Origin: Blastocladiella emersonii ATCC 22665
Lineage: Eukaryota > Blastocladiomycota > Blastocladiomycetes > Blastocladiales > Blastocladiaceae
Direction: 5' to 3'
NCBI GenBank assembly: GCA_025594325.1
Contig: JANHCV010000007.1
Coordinates: 558,001 to 622,000, forward strand
Length of the DNA: 64,000 bases
This document shows, piece after piece, positions 9,712-20,471 of the stretch (positions are counted from its first letter, which is position 1; each line of letters begins with the position of its first letter). Position numbers and translations under genes: made by a program. The notes under the pieces are model-generated. The model saw only the letters and a list, made by a program, of their open reading frames with translations, ran no database searches and had not been told where the DNA came from.

Positions 9712-11443
9712 TTACGGAAGGGCTGCTTTGGTGAACGCCACCCCAACGGCTTGGAGCAGGGTGGCGACTTCGGAGTTATTCACACCGCCAATGGTGAAGT
9801 GGTTCCCATCCACGTTGATTCTGGGCAGCCGGCGACCCGCATTAAGATGACGGCTGATCCCCTGTACGAACGCGGTATCAAGTTCGGTGTCGCGCAGGGA
9901 AAGAAGCTCGAAAGACTCGGGTTTTCCCGCGTTGAGGAGAGCGAGGGCCGCCTCCGACTTGACCGGGTTCTTGTCGAGGATAAGTGTTTTGAGGTGTTCA
10001 GGCAGATGTCCGGCAAGCAGCATTGTGCCCGCCGAAGTGAGGTCCACGTCTTTCAGCGTAAGCGAGCGAAGCAAGGGCGGGAAGTTGCTCGCAAGCGCCT
10101 TTGCGCACTCATCTGTGAACTGAGCGTAACCATTTATCTCGAAGGCTTGGAGAGTTCGGGGGAGGCCGCTCACCAAATCACGGAAACCGTCACCACGCAA
10201 CGCGCATGCGGTGAGCGAAAGCTCGACGAGACCAGGTGGCAGGTTCGCTGCAAGGAGCTGAGTCCCTTCATCGCGAAGGCTAAGGAATTTGAGGAAGAGT
10301 TTGGTGAGTGAGAGTGGCAAGTAGGTTACAATCTCCTGAGAGCTGGTGCGACCGAACGGCAACAATCTGTCCAGAGAGCTGATTTCGAGTTCCTTAAGTT
10401 TGGGCGGGAGACGCGACGTGAGCGCTTTGCAAGCATTGCGGTCCATGGCCACCCCGATCAGCGAAAGAGACACGAGTGTGCGCGGCAAACCCTCGACCAA
10501 ATTGGACATGAAATCGCGGCTCAAGGAAGCGGCTTGGATGGTGAGCCGCCGAAGCGAAGCGGGCATATGGCGCAGAAACAGCGTCGAGATGGGAAGCGCA
10601 GGTTCGCACTCCGTGCTACCGGCCACGAAAACAAACTCCTCGGTCGTTTTGGGGAGCCATGGCCCTTCAAACGGCTTGGCATCGGCGTCGTCGGTGTAGT
10701 AGTTGCAGGAGAGTTCGACTCGCGTCGCTGTGCTTGCTGACGCAACCGCTGCTACGGCAGCAAGTGGCAGGCAGGCTCCATGGAATCTGATCAAATCAAC
10801 CCGCTGTCGCGAACTTGCGAGCGCCTCGACGAACAGGCGGGAACCGCCCTCGCCGAGTCGAACGCCTTCGAGTTGCACGGTAGTTGACTTGCCTGAAGCA
10901 ACATCAGCACTCATCTGGGCAGCAAGGATGTCGCCTGGAGCGCAAGTCACAGCGGCCTAACGTTGCTGCAGGAGGTCAGATTTGCGAGAGATGAGAATCC
11001 GAGCTGAAGAAAGGAAAACGCACGGGGCCAAGTGTTTGCCGAACGGCTTCGTACCACGGCGGCGCATTATCCAGGAGCACATCGACCGGGCTCTCCTGAT
11101 TAGTTTGCGAGCCCCGATTCGCGCAACCGATGCCCTCGCGGCGCCACCAATCAATGGCCTTGAATCGGCGATGCTTCACTGCGCGTTCAAGCACACTCCT
11201 TTGGTCCTGGAATGGTCGGCCAGCTGCTTTCCACTTCAGGGCCCAAACGTGGCCGTCGGCCATGATGTCCAGGAGCGAGCGGTCATTGATAGCGCGTTTG
11301 ATGATGGCAAGGTACACGCGCGGCGCATCAAGGCGCCGCAAGACCCGTGAGTACTGAGCGAGCCCGTGGCCATCAGCTGGGTCGTGGAGCCGGACCGCCC
11401 AGACCAGGATGACCTCGAGAATGTGGTTTACGTTTAGCTTCAT
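9712..11443 (-). CDS. F-box-like/leucine-rich-repeat protein, paralogue C (intact)
   Basis: Exons 11443-11024 (140 codons) and 10956-9712; intron 10957-11023 (67 nt) with GTGCGT donor, TCTGACC branch and GTTAG acceptor, phase 0; product 554 residues. A nearer CTGCAG acceptor is excluded because it would read CAA CGT TAG. Exon 1 shows the family start MKLNVNHILEVILVWAVRLH. Exon 2 opens AAVTCAPGDILAAQ and contains repeated LRRs (LPRTLVSLSLIGVAMD, LPPGLVELSLTACALRGDGF). The upstream region contains the shared motif. Exon 1 is the most diverged of the five copies (WWRREGIGCANRG). Likely role as for the family: an SCF-type receptor with an LRR ligand surface (inference). Confidence 0.85.
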
Positions 11444-11569
11444 GGTGCTTAATGGTGCGTGCCCAAGACCAAGTCGTGGGAGCCTTGACTGCAGGAGCTT
11501 CGGCGAAGTGCAGTCGGCAACAGCGGGCTGAATTGCATGCATGCATGCGAACAGGCGGAGCCGAGTCTC

Positions 11570-11606
11570 CACGTGAGCTGGACATGATTTTGCGACGCGT
11601 CTCACG
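11570..11606 (-). promoter_or_regulatory. Shared LRR-family promoter motif, copy C
   Basis: CACGTGAGCTGGACATGATT followed by TTGCGACGCGTCTCACGG, 127 bp upstream of the ATG of gene C. A TGCATGCATGCATGC palindromic run lies just before it (11534-11548). Confidence 0.6.
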
Positions 11607-11840
11607 GCCGAGCCGGCCTGGCGAGCGGAAGTGAGCAGCCACGACATGTTCGCGTAGCTGCTCCGCGTTGCGAAGAGACGTCACGTTTAGACGTTGCTTG
11701 CGCAACGAATCCGGAACAAGTCATGCTTTGTCTCTCCTCTCAGCGAATGCTCTTGACATCGCGCGGTAGTTGCATCTCAAAGTTGTTTATTTATCGACCG
11801 ACGACAAAGGTGGAACATAGCAAATTGACAAAAACGACCA

Positions 11841-13572
11841 TCAAAACTGGAACTCAAACTCGGCATTGATGCGGGTCCGAATGGCCGCCACAGCTTCCTG
11901 GGAGAAGCTGTTGTTTTCCAGCCGGAAGAAAGGACGGTGGATCGAGAAAATGTCCCGCTCGATCATGTACGCGTTGAGCATATCCAAGAAAGTGTCATCA
12001 AGTCCCGTCCCCGAGAGATAGAGATCGCGCAAGGAGCGGGGAGCCTTAGCAAAGAATTCAAACGAAGCCTCCGACGCAATTTCGCTGTTGCTACTGAGAT
12101 TGATGGCCTCGATCCCTGCGGGTAGGCGTGACGCTAGTAGCTTCGCGCCCTTCGAGGTCATTCCCACGTCTATAAGCGTAAGCGAGGTCAGATGCGGCGG
12201 AATGCTGTTCGCAAGCGCTGCCGCGCAGTCCTTGGTGAAGGCGGCAAACTGATCAATGTAAAGGGACTTGAGGGACTTGGGAAGCGCTCCGAGGAGCTCG
12301 CGGAACCCGTCGCCACCCAGGTTGCACATAACCAGCGAAAGCGTCGCGAGCGCCGCCGGCATGTTAGCGGCGAAGCGGTGAGCCGCATCCGAATCGATTT
12401 CGTGAAACTCGAGATGAAGCTCGCGAAGCGACGGTGGCAGGTTGGAGACAAGGTCGTGTGCGGGCCTAGCGTAATCTAGATGGCGGGTAAGCTCGAGTTT
12501 TTGGAGCGTAGGAGGGACCCGCGTCATAAACTCCGAATAATCGTGTGATTCCAAAGTAAAGCCCTTGAGCGTGAGCGAGATGAGGCCACTGGGAAGCCCG
12601 CTCGCGAGATCCATGAAAGCAGTTCTTTCGAACCCGGAACAATCGATATAAATCGACTCCAGCGAAGCGGGGAGATGCCGGAGGTACATCGCCGATTGAG
12701 GTACCTGGAAACTATCCTCGCCAGTGAAGTGAAGCTTTTTGGCAGTGTTGGGAAGCCACTGGTTCGGACAATCAGGGCCCACGGTGTCCTCGACGTAATA
12801 GTTGGAGCAAAGCTTGAATGTCTGCGCCTTGCTCGAAGTTGCGAGGAGTGACAGCACAGGAAACGAGAGGCAGAGCCCAGAAAGCTCAATCGACACAACC
12901 TGCTGGGCCGGACTGGCAAAGGCGTCGGCAATGAAGCGGGCGCCGCGCATGCTCAAGCGAGCACTCGAGAGTTGCAGGCTCGAAACTTCGCCTGAGACGA
13001 TGCCGTCGCAGGCCTGTGCGGCAAGCAGGTCGCCAGGCGCACAAGGGACGCTCTCCTGAAAATAAACAGCGGCGCACGAGGGTAGTGGTTAGCCTGGTTT
13101 CCCAAGACGAGGAAATTTGGCTTGAGTGGAGACGCACCGGGCCAAGGCTCTTGCGAACCGTTTCGAACCAGCGCGGCGTCTTGTCCAAAAGGAGGGCGAG
13201 AAATTCGCGATCCGAGTGGTCGGGATGGAAGGAGTTGGCGTCTTCGATAATAGGCAGGCCTGCGCGGCGCCACCAGTCTAAGACGTTGAAGTGACCGCCA
13301 TAGACCGCGCGCATAAACTGGTGGTATAAGGTGAGAAGCGGCCGGCCGCTCGCCTTTCTCAGTTTGAGGGCCCAGACGTGGCCGCCTGCCACTGCGTCGC
13401 CGACCGGAATGTTATCAAGCACGTGGTTCATGATGGTCCGGAAGACGTAAGGTGCGTCGCGGCGAGGCAGGACCCGGGCGTACTGCGCCAAGCCGACGCT
13501 GTCGGTTGGGTTGTGAAGGCGGACCGCACGGACAAGTATGTCTTCAAGCAGGTGGTTTACATGTAGTTTCAT
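11841..13572 (-). CDS. F-box-like/leucine-rich-repeat protein, paralogue D (intact)
   Basis: Exons 13572-13138 (145 codons) and 13055-11841; intron 13056-13137 (82 nt) with GTGCGT donor, GGCTAACC branch and TTTTCAG acceptor, phase 0; product 549 residues. N-terminal domain MKLHVNHLLEDILVRAVRLH, then WWRRAGLPI. Exon 2 starts ESVPCAPGDLLAAQ, followed by about ten LRRs (LPPSLRELHLEFHEIDSDAA, IPPHLTSLTLIDVGMTSKGA). Exon 1 is five codons longer than in B and C because of an insertion between GLPI and the LLLDK motif, the same interval in which the transposon entered gene E. This hints that the segment is a variable loop. It is the right-hand member of the compact A-D array. Confidence 0.86.
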
Positions 13573-13704
13573 GATGTTGTTCGTTCTAAAGATGCATGGG
13601 GAGTCGGTGTTGAGGCGAGCGGCGAGCGGCGAGAGGGAGAGGGAGATGCGGGGGTGACATGGAAACGTGTTCGGCCGAAACCGACGATCGTCCCGGAACG
13701 ATCT

Positions 13705-13736
13705 CGCGTGATCAAGACGTGATTTCGCGACGCGTC
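13705..13736 (-). promoter_or_regulatory. Shared LRR-family promoter motif, copy D
   Basis: CGCGTGATCAAGACGTGATT followed by TCGCGACGCGTC, 133 bp upstream of the ATG of gene D. This is the best match to copy A (the core GTGATCAAGACGTGATTT is identical). Confidence 0.65.
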
Positions 13737-14892
13737 CGGCAACGCGTCTTTTTCCTATGGTGCGGCGAAAGAAAACGACGTTAGACGGCGTCCAGCACGA
13801 GTCGACCCTGTTGGTTACCGTCGCGCGTGTTTGGACTGCGTGGTGCTCGATCCCGCCGGTGAGAACGACTCGCCCAACGTGTGCAAGGAGCAGGCGATGA
13901 CCATGGCCATGGTCATGGTCAACGACGTGCTCGCGGGCATGAGCGGTGAGGAAGCGCGATGGGATCTAAATCGCGGCGGTGTGACTCAGAGCATGGCCAG
14001 AGGCATGACGCGCAGGAACGCGGAGGCGACGTCGATCTTCCGCATCATGGTCGTCGGCGGCGCCTGCTCAGTGCCCGCGGCTGAGCAAGGCTCGTCCGAG
14101 GCGCGTGGCGGAGGAGATCTCGCAGGACAGCGAGAACCTCAGAATCGGGCGAGACACGCGAGGGAGGGAGGTGCAAGAACCGCGGCCATCTACTCTACTT
14201 TGAGGAACAAAACAACGCGAGTGAGACACACACGCGCATGACAGCGCCGACCATGGAACGGCGAGTTGGTCGCCGTGGACCGCGCGCCCTCGCCGCCGCC
14301 GCCAGTCACCACCATAGCCGCCAGTGCCGCCCGCCGCGACACCGTAGAGCGACCCGAGGAGGAAGATGTTGACGACGTTGTCGAGGAGGAGGAGGAGGGG
14401 CGCGGGTCCGGTACCTGGGCGACTGTCGACCGACCGACCACGACAAACTTGACGACCGCGACCGAGCATGAGCGTGAGCTGGACCAGGGCTCGCTCAGGC
14501 ATGCGCCGACCGACCTGCGCGGGCCGCACCCGCCGCCATGACCCGAACCGTGGCGCATCGGAGGAATCGAGCCTCCATTGCTCCCATATGAGCACCGACC
14601 TCCGTCTGATCCATTTCACCGTGAGCCCATACGTGGTGACCCACCGCGCGGTCCAAACAGCGAAAACACACAGAATCGGGGTCAATGACACAAACGGGCG
14701 CAACTGATGATGCGCTTCAGGAAAGGGCTTCTGGCCGCTGGTACGGCCGCGAGTGTTGGGCTGCTGTGGTAGTAGTGCGTGATGGCAGTGCGGTGCTGGA
14801 CGTCGAGACGATCGTCGGCTGATGAATGAGGAGGAGCGAGTTGAGCAGCTGCTAGTCGGCACTGGTCGTAGCGGTCGAGTGCGCGTCCTTGA

Positions 14893-14916
14893 GCGTGTGC
14901 GTGTGCGTGTGCGTCG
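14893..14916. repeat. GTGCGT microsatellite
   Basis: About four copies of a GTGCGT hexamer (GTGTGCGTGTGCGTGTGCGT), just downstream of the gene ending at 15025. Confidence 0.7.
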
Positions 14917-15024
14917 TGTGCTGGGCGCGGTCGTGGTCGTAGATGATGATGGTCATGATCGAGTCGAGATCGAGTACGAGGTCGAGGTGGATCGGGTTGG
15001 GGTCTAGTGCGGCACCGGCGCCGC

Positions 15025-16572
15025 CTACTGACCGCCAAACAGCTTGAACAACAGGTAGTCGAAGGCGCGGTCGACGTAAAAGTCGAACGCGAGCGTGGCG
15101 AGACCCTTGAGCGAGCGCTCGAACTTGGCGCTGTCGGCGTACTTGGCAAAGTCCTGCATCTGCGCCAAGAACAGGTACTTGAAGCGGGGCGTGCGCAACA
15201 GCGGGATGACTGTCTTGAGCGAGCCCGTGCTACTGGCCTCCCACACGTCGTTGTTGTCGGCCTCGTCCGTAGTGCTAGACGACCTGTAGCTGCTGGCGCT
15301 GGTGGTAGTGCGTCGCCTCGATGGCGGCGACAACGTGGAGCTGCTGCTTCTGCGTCTGCTTCTGCTGCTCCTTGAGGGCGGCGACGTGGAACTCTGCTGC
15401 GCCTTGAGGGCGGCAACGTGGAACTTGAGCCGCTGCAGCTTGTGCATGAGCGTGATGATGACCTGGGTCCGGATCTCCTCGCGCTCCTTGACCTTGGCGG
15501 CAAGAACGGCCGCGGCGACCGTCAACTCGACCTGCACCGTGGGCGCCTCCTGTCCCATCACCTCCATCTCGGTGCCGTGGGTTGAGTCGTTGTTGGCGAC
15601 AACGAGCTGCTGGTGCTGCTTCTCCTCGAACAGGACCTGGTACTGCGGCTGCTGGTGGTAGCCGTCAATCTCAGTCTGGTCCTGCGTCATGGTCATGGTT
15701 GTGTCGGCAATGGTGTTGATGGTCGGTGTCGCGGTGGCGGCCGAGACGGCGGCGGGAACCGTCTCGGTGCTGGCCACGCGCGATGGCAGCTCAATCTCCT
15801 GGACGGCGAGATCGCAGACGGCGGCGGCGACTGGGGCGGGGATGGTGGTGGTGGGTGCCAGTGCCATGTGCTTGCCAACGACCTCGGTGAGCTTGACCTC
15901 CCCGTCGTCCTGGTACTGCTGCTGCGTGAACAGCATGGTGGCGATGAGCGTGACGAGGAGGACCTTCTGCTTGGCGGGGACCACGACGACGGGGGCGGGG
16001 ATCGTGGGACCCGTTGTCATCGTCGTGCCGAGAGGTGCTGCGCGAACGACCATCGTGGTCGTGGTGGCGTCGCTCGGGTACTCGCGGGGCGCGGGAGCGA
16101 GCTGGTGGTACTGCTCGAGCTCCATGGCGCTGTCGCGGCGAGAAGGCGCCCGTGCCTTCTTGCCGACCAGCTGCCGCGCGTCGGCCGACAACGACAACGG
16201 CGAGCTGCCGCAGCTGCTGCGAGTAGTGGGACCCAAGTACACAACCATGGTCTTGATGTCAGTGGCCGCTGCGCCGGCGGAGGCCGAGTGGGCCTTGCCG
16301 CGCTGCTGCAAGAACGACGACGGCGACGCCTTGACCGCCATGCGGTACGCAATGAACTTGGCGATCGCAGGCGCAAAGAAGCGCGCGGCCTCGATGATGA
16401 CCTGGATCAGCTTGACCGCGTACATGATGGACTGGACCGGGTGCGTGATAATCTGGACTGCGAGCGAGTTGCCCGCGACCAGCACCCGGACCGCGGCAGC
16501 CGCGCACTCGGCCATTGGCGCGAGCACGGCAGCCACCACAAACTTGACGAGCGACCCCGCTATCTGGGACGC
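15025..16572 (-). CDS. Large reading frame in frame with the upstream membrane-protein gene after a TGA
   Basis: Open from just after a TGA (16575-16573) to a stop at 15025; 504 residues if counted from the GTG at 16539, with the first ATG at 16515. The 17 codons between the TGA and that GTG or ATG already look coding (QIAGSLVKFVVAA), and the frame is exactly that of the last exon of the gene at 16573-18361. Residues 1-70 are hydrophobic or amphipathic; the middle is Thr/Ala/Gln-rich, with a possible membrane segment (KQKVLLVTLIATMLF), a coiled-coil patch (KEREEIRTQVIITLMHKLQR) and a Ser/Arg-rich linker. The ordered C-terminus includes LKTVIPLLRTPRFKYLF. No family is recognised. It may be the second half of one gene cut by a nonsense codon. 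Confidence 0.6.
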   Translation of the reverse strand, partial: ASQIAGSLVKFVVAAVLAPMAECAAAAVRVLVAGNSLAVQIITHPVQSIMYAVKLIQVIIEAARFFAPAIAKFIAYRMAVKASPSSFLQQRGKAHSASAGAAATDIKTMVVYLGPTTRSSCGSSPLSLSADARQLVGKKARAPSRRDSAMELEQYHQLAPAPREYPSDATTTTMVVRAAPLGTTMTTGPTIPAPVVVVPAKQKVLLVTLIATMLFTQQQYQDDGEVKLTEVVGKHMALAPTTTIPAPVAAAVCDLAVQEIELPSRVASTETVPAAVSAATATPTINTIADTTMTMTQDQTEIDGYHQQPQYQVLFEEKQHQQLVVANNDSTHGTEMEVMGQEAPTVQVELTVAAAVLAAKVKEREEIRTQVIITLMHKLQRLKFHVAALKAQQSSTSPPSRSSRSRRRSSSSTLSPPSRRRTTTSASSYRSSSTTDEADNNDVWEASSTGSLKTVIPLLRTPRFKYLFLAQMQDFAKYADSAKFERSLKGLATLAFDFYVDRAFDYLLFKLFGGQ

Positions 16573-18361
16573 TCACTCGAGGACCACGCGTCGAGCCCGC
16601 CGCGAACGGCCGAAGCCCTGGTAGTGGTACGTGTCTTCCTTGTTGACTTGGACGAGCGGCTGGTGCGAACTATGGGGTGGCGAGATGATTGTCAGTCGTA
16701 CCCGAGTCGCGGACCTCGCAGAGGGAGAAGCGTACCCGTAGATGATGGTCGCGTTGTCGGTGCCAGCCTTGATCATGTACATGTGGCCAGAGCCTTGGAG
16801 TAGCTCGCGCAGACTACAGTGGGAGTGAGAGGCTGTCAGTCACAATCATCATCGTGCGATGATCGAGTGAGGTGAGTGCGTACCCTTGGGTCTTGGTCGC
16901 GCGGGTGGTGCTACTCTTCTTTATGTACACGTTGAGCGCCTTGTTTATCATGCACACAATCGTCGCTGAGACCCGGCGCGCCATGAGCGTGGTCGCGCCG
17001 CTGAGCTTCCCCGCCGGAGCCCGGCTGTACTGGTCCCAGATAGCGGCGACGCTACAGAAGACGAGTGGGGTGCGAGTCAGTGATCGGGTCCCAAGAGAGA
17101 AGCAGGCAGCAAGGAGGAAAGGTACATGGTGAGCATGTGGCGCAAGACGAGACCCAGAAACGTCGTTTCCGTCCGACCCGACTTCTTGGCCTTGGCCTCG
17201 AACTCGATCTCGATGTGCTCGTTGAGGGGATACACGCAGTGCGACGCGGTGGTTAACACGCGGTAGTAGCGGATGACGATCGACGTGGCCAGGAGAAGCA
17301 GGATGACGGTGCCGAAAGCGAGAACGACATGGCGCGGGAAGCTGATGTTGAGCTTGACGTGGCGGAACGTGTTCCCGAGGACGTGCTGGCGGACCGGGTC
17401 GATGGCCGCGTACAGCAGCGCGTACACCTTGCGCTCGACGGGGGTCAGGGCGCTGCAGATGCCCGAGTCGGCGTCGTAGGGGATCGGGATGGTGGCAACG
17501 ACGACAGCAGGCTTGGGGATGGCGGCGACAAGCGAGGTCGGGACGGGCTTGGGCAGGCTGTCAATGGCTGTGCGCGCCGTGATGGGCTGGGCGATGGACA
17601 CGGGGAACATGGCCTCAAGGTTGGCCAAGGTGGCCGTCAGGGCCGGGGTCGGCTGCGGGAGGCGGCCATGCAGCAGGTCAATGATCGTGTACGTGGGCCG
17701 GGTTGTGTCGGTCTGGCGGAAGCACGTCCAGTCGCTCTTGCACTTGATGGTCGCCCATTTGCGCTGGCTCGGCGAGGTGAGCTCGTAGTTGTGGCCAAGC
17801 GGGAACCGCGCCCGGTACTGGTACCACAAGAGCGTGGCCTTGGACACGCCAAGATGGCACGCGGCGACCTTTTGGGTTTACGGGGGCGGATCAGGCCAAG
17901 GACTACACGGCGGGACGGGTTGCGGTGAGTGGGTGGGTGGCGCGGCGCGTTGGGTGAGAGTCGCGTCGAGGTGGCGTACTGAAAAACGGCGCGTAGCGGT
18001 CGATGAACGCGTCGTGGACGGCGGCGGTGGCGGGCTTGGTGTGACGCGTGGCGGGAACGGGGACGATAGCGGCCAGGTCGGTCGTCAAGTTGTACACGGC
18101 CGGCGCCGGCGCGATGAGCTTGGGCAGGGCGGGGATGCACGCCGGGACGACACCGAGAGGGACGGGGAGGAGGCAGAGGGCGGGCAGGGAGACGGACACG
18201 GCGACCGACACGTTGGCGGCCGCGGCGGCGATGGCCAGGGTGGCGTTGCCAAGGGCGAGGAGCGGGGCGACGGCGGCGACGGTGGACACGCTGAACATGG
18301 CCTGGAAGGCGAGCAGCGCGAACATCATCGCGCCGACGAGGGCGAGCACGAAGGGGTGCAT
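16573..18361 (-). CDS. Multi-exon membrane protein of unknown function
   Basis: Proposed exons: 18361 to about 17909 or 17980, 17868-17126, 17051-16884, 16813-16736 and 16669-16573. The last three introns (74, 70 and 66 nt) all have GTAC donors, CTGAC branches and TAG acceptors, and all are phase 2. The first exon begins MHPFVLALVGAMMFALLAFQ, a signal peptide or first membrane helix, and is Ala/Val-rich. Exon 2 carries a membrane helix (VVLAFGTVILLLLATSIVI) followed by a charged cytosol-like segment. The end reads FGRSRRARRVVLE, then TGA. The first intron is unresolved: the good donor at 17979 (GTACGC) leaves the wrong phase for the only usable acceptor (17869), and the phase-correct donor at 17908 gives just 40 nt. 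No domain is recognised. Confidence 0.6.
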
Positions 18362-20471
18362 GGTGGCGGTGGTACTACTTTTTGGGGATCTTCTTCTTCT
18401 TCTTCTCGAGGCTGTCGTGAGGACATGAGGATCGAGAGAGGAGGGAGGCCGGGGGAGCGACGCGGTCTTGTAGGCGCGCGCGCGGTGCCCCCGTCCGCCC
18501 GCGGGCACCGGCGCGTCGCGATGCTCGAGCTCAGCCGCCACTGCCGTCGTCGTTGTTGATGCGGAGGCGCGTCGGCGTGTACCGTTTCTCGCGACGCGTC
18601 GCGGCGGCCGAGGTGGAGACACGCGCGAGACGTGCAGTGGGCCGCAGCAGCACGTGCCCGACGCGTCGTGGCCGTGCGAGACACCCGGGTGGAGACACGT
18701 CGCGCGAACGGGTGGACGAGGGCGAGGGCATCGTGGACGAGGCGGGCGGCGGGTGCTGGCGGTGAGCACGTCGCGCGGTGCGTGGTGCGTGGTGAAGGGC
18801 GGCGCGAGCGTGCGAGGCCGAGGACGTATCAGGGTGATGACGAAGTAGAGCGGCCGTGCAAGTCGCTGAGGGTGGAGAGGAGAGCGGTCGGAGACCGGCC
18901 GTGGTCGGCTGCTGTCACGCCACCGCGGCCGCGAGCAGCGACCGCTTCGGCACGCGTCAGCGGCGTGCGCGCGCAAACTCTGCAGCCGCAGACGGTGATG
19001 AAGGACGATGATGGATCGGCGCAGGGACTCGATGCAAAGTGATGGGCGGGCGGCGGCGAGCACGCTGGCGGGTCGCCGAGGCGCGGGCGTGGTCGGTCAT
19101 GGACTCGGTATTGAGCGGATGCAGTCGGACGCGAGGGAGGGGCGAGCGAAACCGATGCTGATGAGCCGAGTGATGATGAGCTGATGAGGGAGAGCACCGG
19201 TGCGAGACGAGACGCCGCCCCCACAAGCGTTTCCGCTGCCACCGCCTCGTCGCCGATCGGCCTCGCTCTCCTCCCCTCCGCTCCGCTCGACGGCTGCACC
19301 TGCCGCAAAACTACTCGCACACCATGCAGCAGACTCGCGGGTGGCCGCCGACGCGCCCGCCCGCTCGGCCTCGGCCACGTCGCGACCGCGCGTCCGACGC
19401 CGACCGCGCGAGCCCGAGGCGGTCTTGAGGATGTCGATACATTGCGAAGAGTGACGAGAGCGAGCGGATCGTGCTTCAACGACGCCTTCGCCGGTATCGT
19501 CGCCGCAAACGTCTGTGCTGCTCCGCACACACGCGATGACGTCACCCAACTCGCTGACGCGCGCGACAGCCCTGCCGCGTGCACATGAGCGTCGCGTCGT
19601 CCTCTTTGAGCTTCTGGCCATCTTGGCGCGAAAGCTGAGCCAGTGCTGCCCGTCCGTCCGAAAAATGCTCCGCTCGATGAGCTCCCCGGCCGATCGCAAG
19701 ACTGCCTGACTTCCCGTGCCCATCCCGTCCTTGAACCCGCACGCCCCCTCGACTTGCTACTTTATGAGCTCTTCGTAGACGCGCTCGCAAAAACATGTTC
19801 TTATTCCTCGAGATTACAGGCGAGCAACTCGCATGAGTTGGCTCCTGGTTGCTGCTGTACTATCACCTTGGCGACCTCGGGCACCGTGACCCAGCTCTCA
19901 ACGAGCTTGGCTGACCACGACCTTGCGTACGCGTCCGATGGCCCTCCACCCACGAGTATCACATCGTGAGCCACCGTTAAGACGCGCATTGTGCTGCATC
20001 GCGAGTTACTCAACGCAAGGCGCTATCGCGTGCAGGTTGGCTCGCTGCGCCACCGCGGACTAGAGTCGCGGCACGATGTGAGGACGATTGCTACGACGCT
20101 GAGGTTGGGATCGAGTTACGCTGCGAGCGTTGGCACGGCCCGCTTCACGAGGTGTGAGTCGGCGGCAGGACGGTGGACGCGCGTAACACAAAACTCGAGT
20201 GAGCTGGCCATCACGGCCAAAAACATGCATATTTGCTGGCATCTCATCCACGCTCGTGTCTTTGAGATCGACTGACAGCAGCAACGCGCCCGCGGCTCAT
20301 GGCCCACAAATCTGCAGGGCTGTCACGGCCTTACACGCAACCTGAATGGTGCCCGTAATAACGCTGGATCAGAGGAGAGATGCAATACTGAAACCATTCG
20401 TGTTTATATGTTTTGCTCGGCGGCGCTCCGACAAGAGGGTTCGAGAGAAAAGATCAATAGCCCGAGCGGGC
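18362..20471. other. 2.1-kb gap, no convincing gene
   Basis: 18362-19700 is very GC-rich, with CGACGCGTCGCG at 18589 and further GACGCGTC elements, probably the 5' region of the gene starting at 18361. Around 19800-20013 a 70-codon minus frame (LTVAHDVILVGGGPSDAYAR) has protein-like composition but no ends or neighbours to complete it; it may be a relic. No RNA gene was seen. Confidence 0.4.

Larger units (their letters stand above)
13573..15024. other. 1.45-kb GC-rich gap without a convincing gene
   Basis: It contains the copy-D promoter motif at 13705-13736 near the left end. Several short open frames exist on both strands (for example 13831-14241 plus and 14190-14558 minus) but they are low complexity and show no family. 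A (GTGCGT)n run lies at 14893-14916. A relic or UTR of the gene ending at 15025 may be included. Confidence 0.4.

Noticed and set aside
14530-14600. tRNA-like T-arm on the minus strand (GGAGGCTCGATTCCTCC)
   Set aside because: No matching 5' acceptor strand, D-arm or anticodon arm at the right distance.
15613-16803. 396-codon plus-strand frame
   Set aside because: Antisense to the 500-codon frame, with Gly/Arg/Asp low complexity; the minus strand has the protein-like composition and splice signals.
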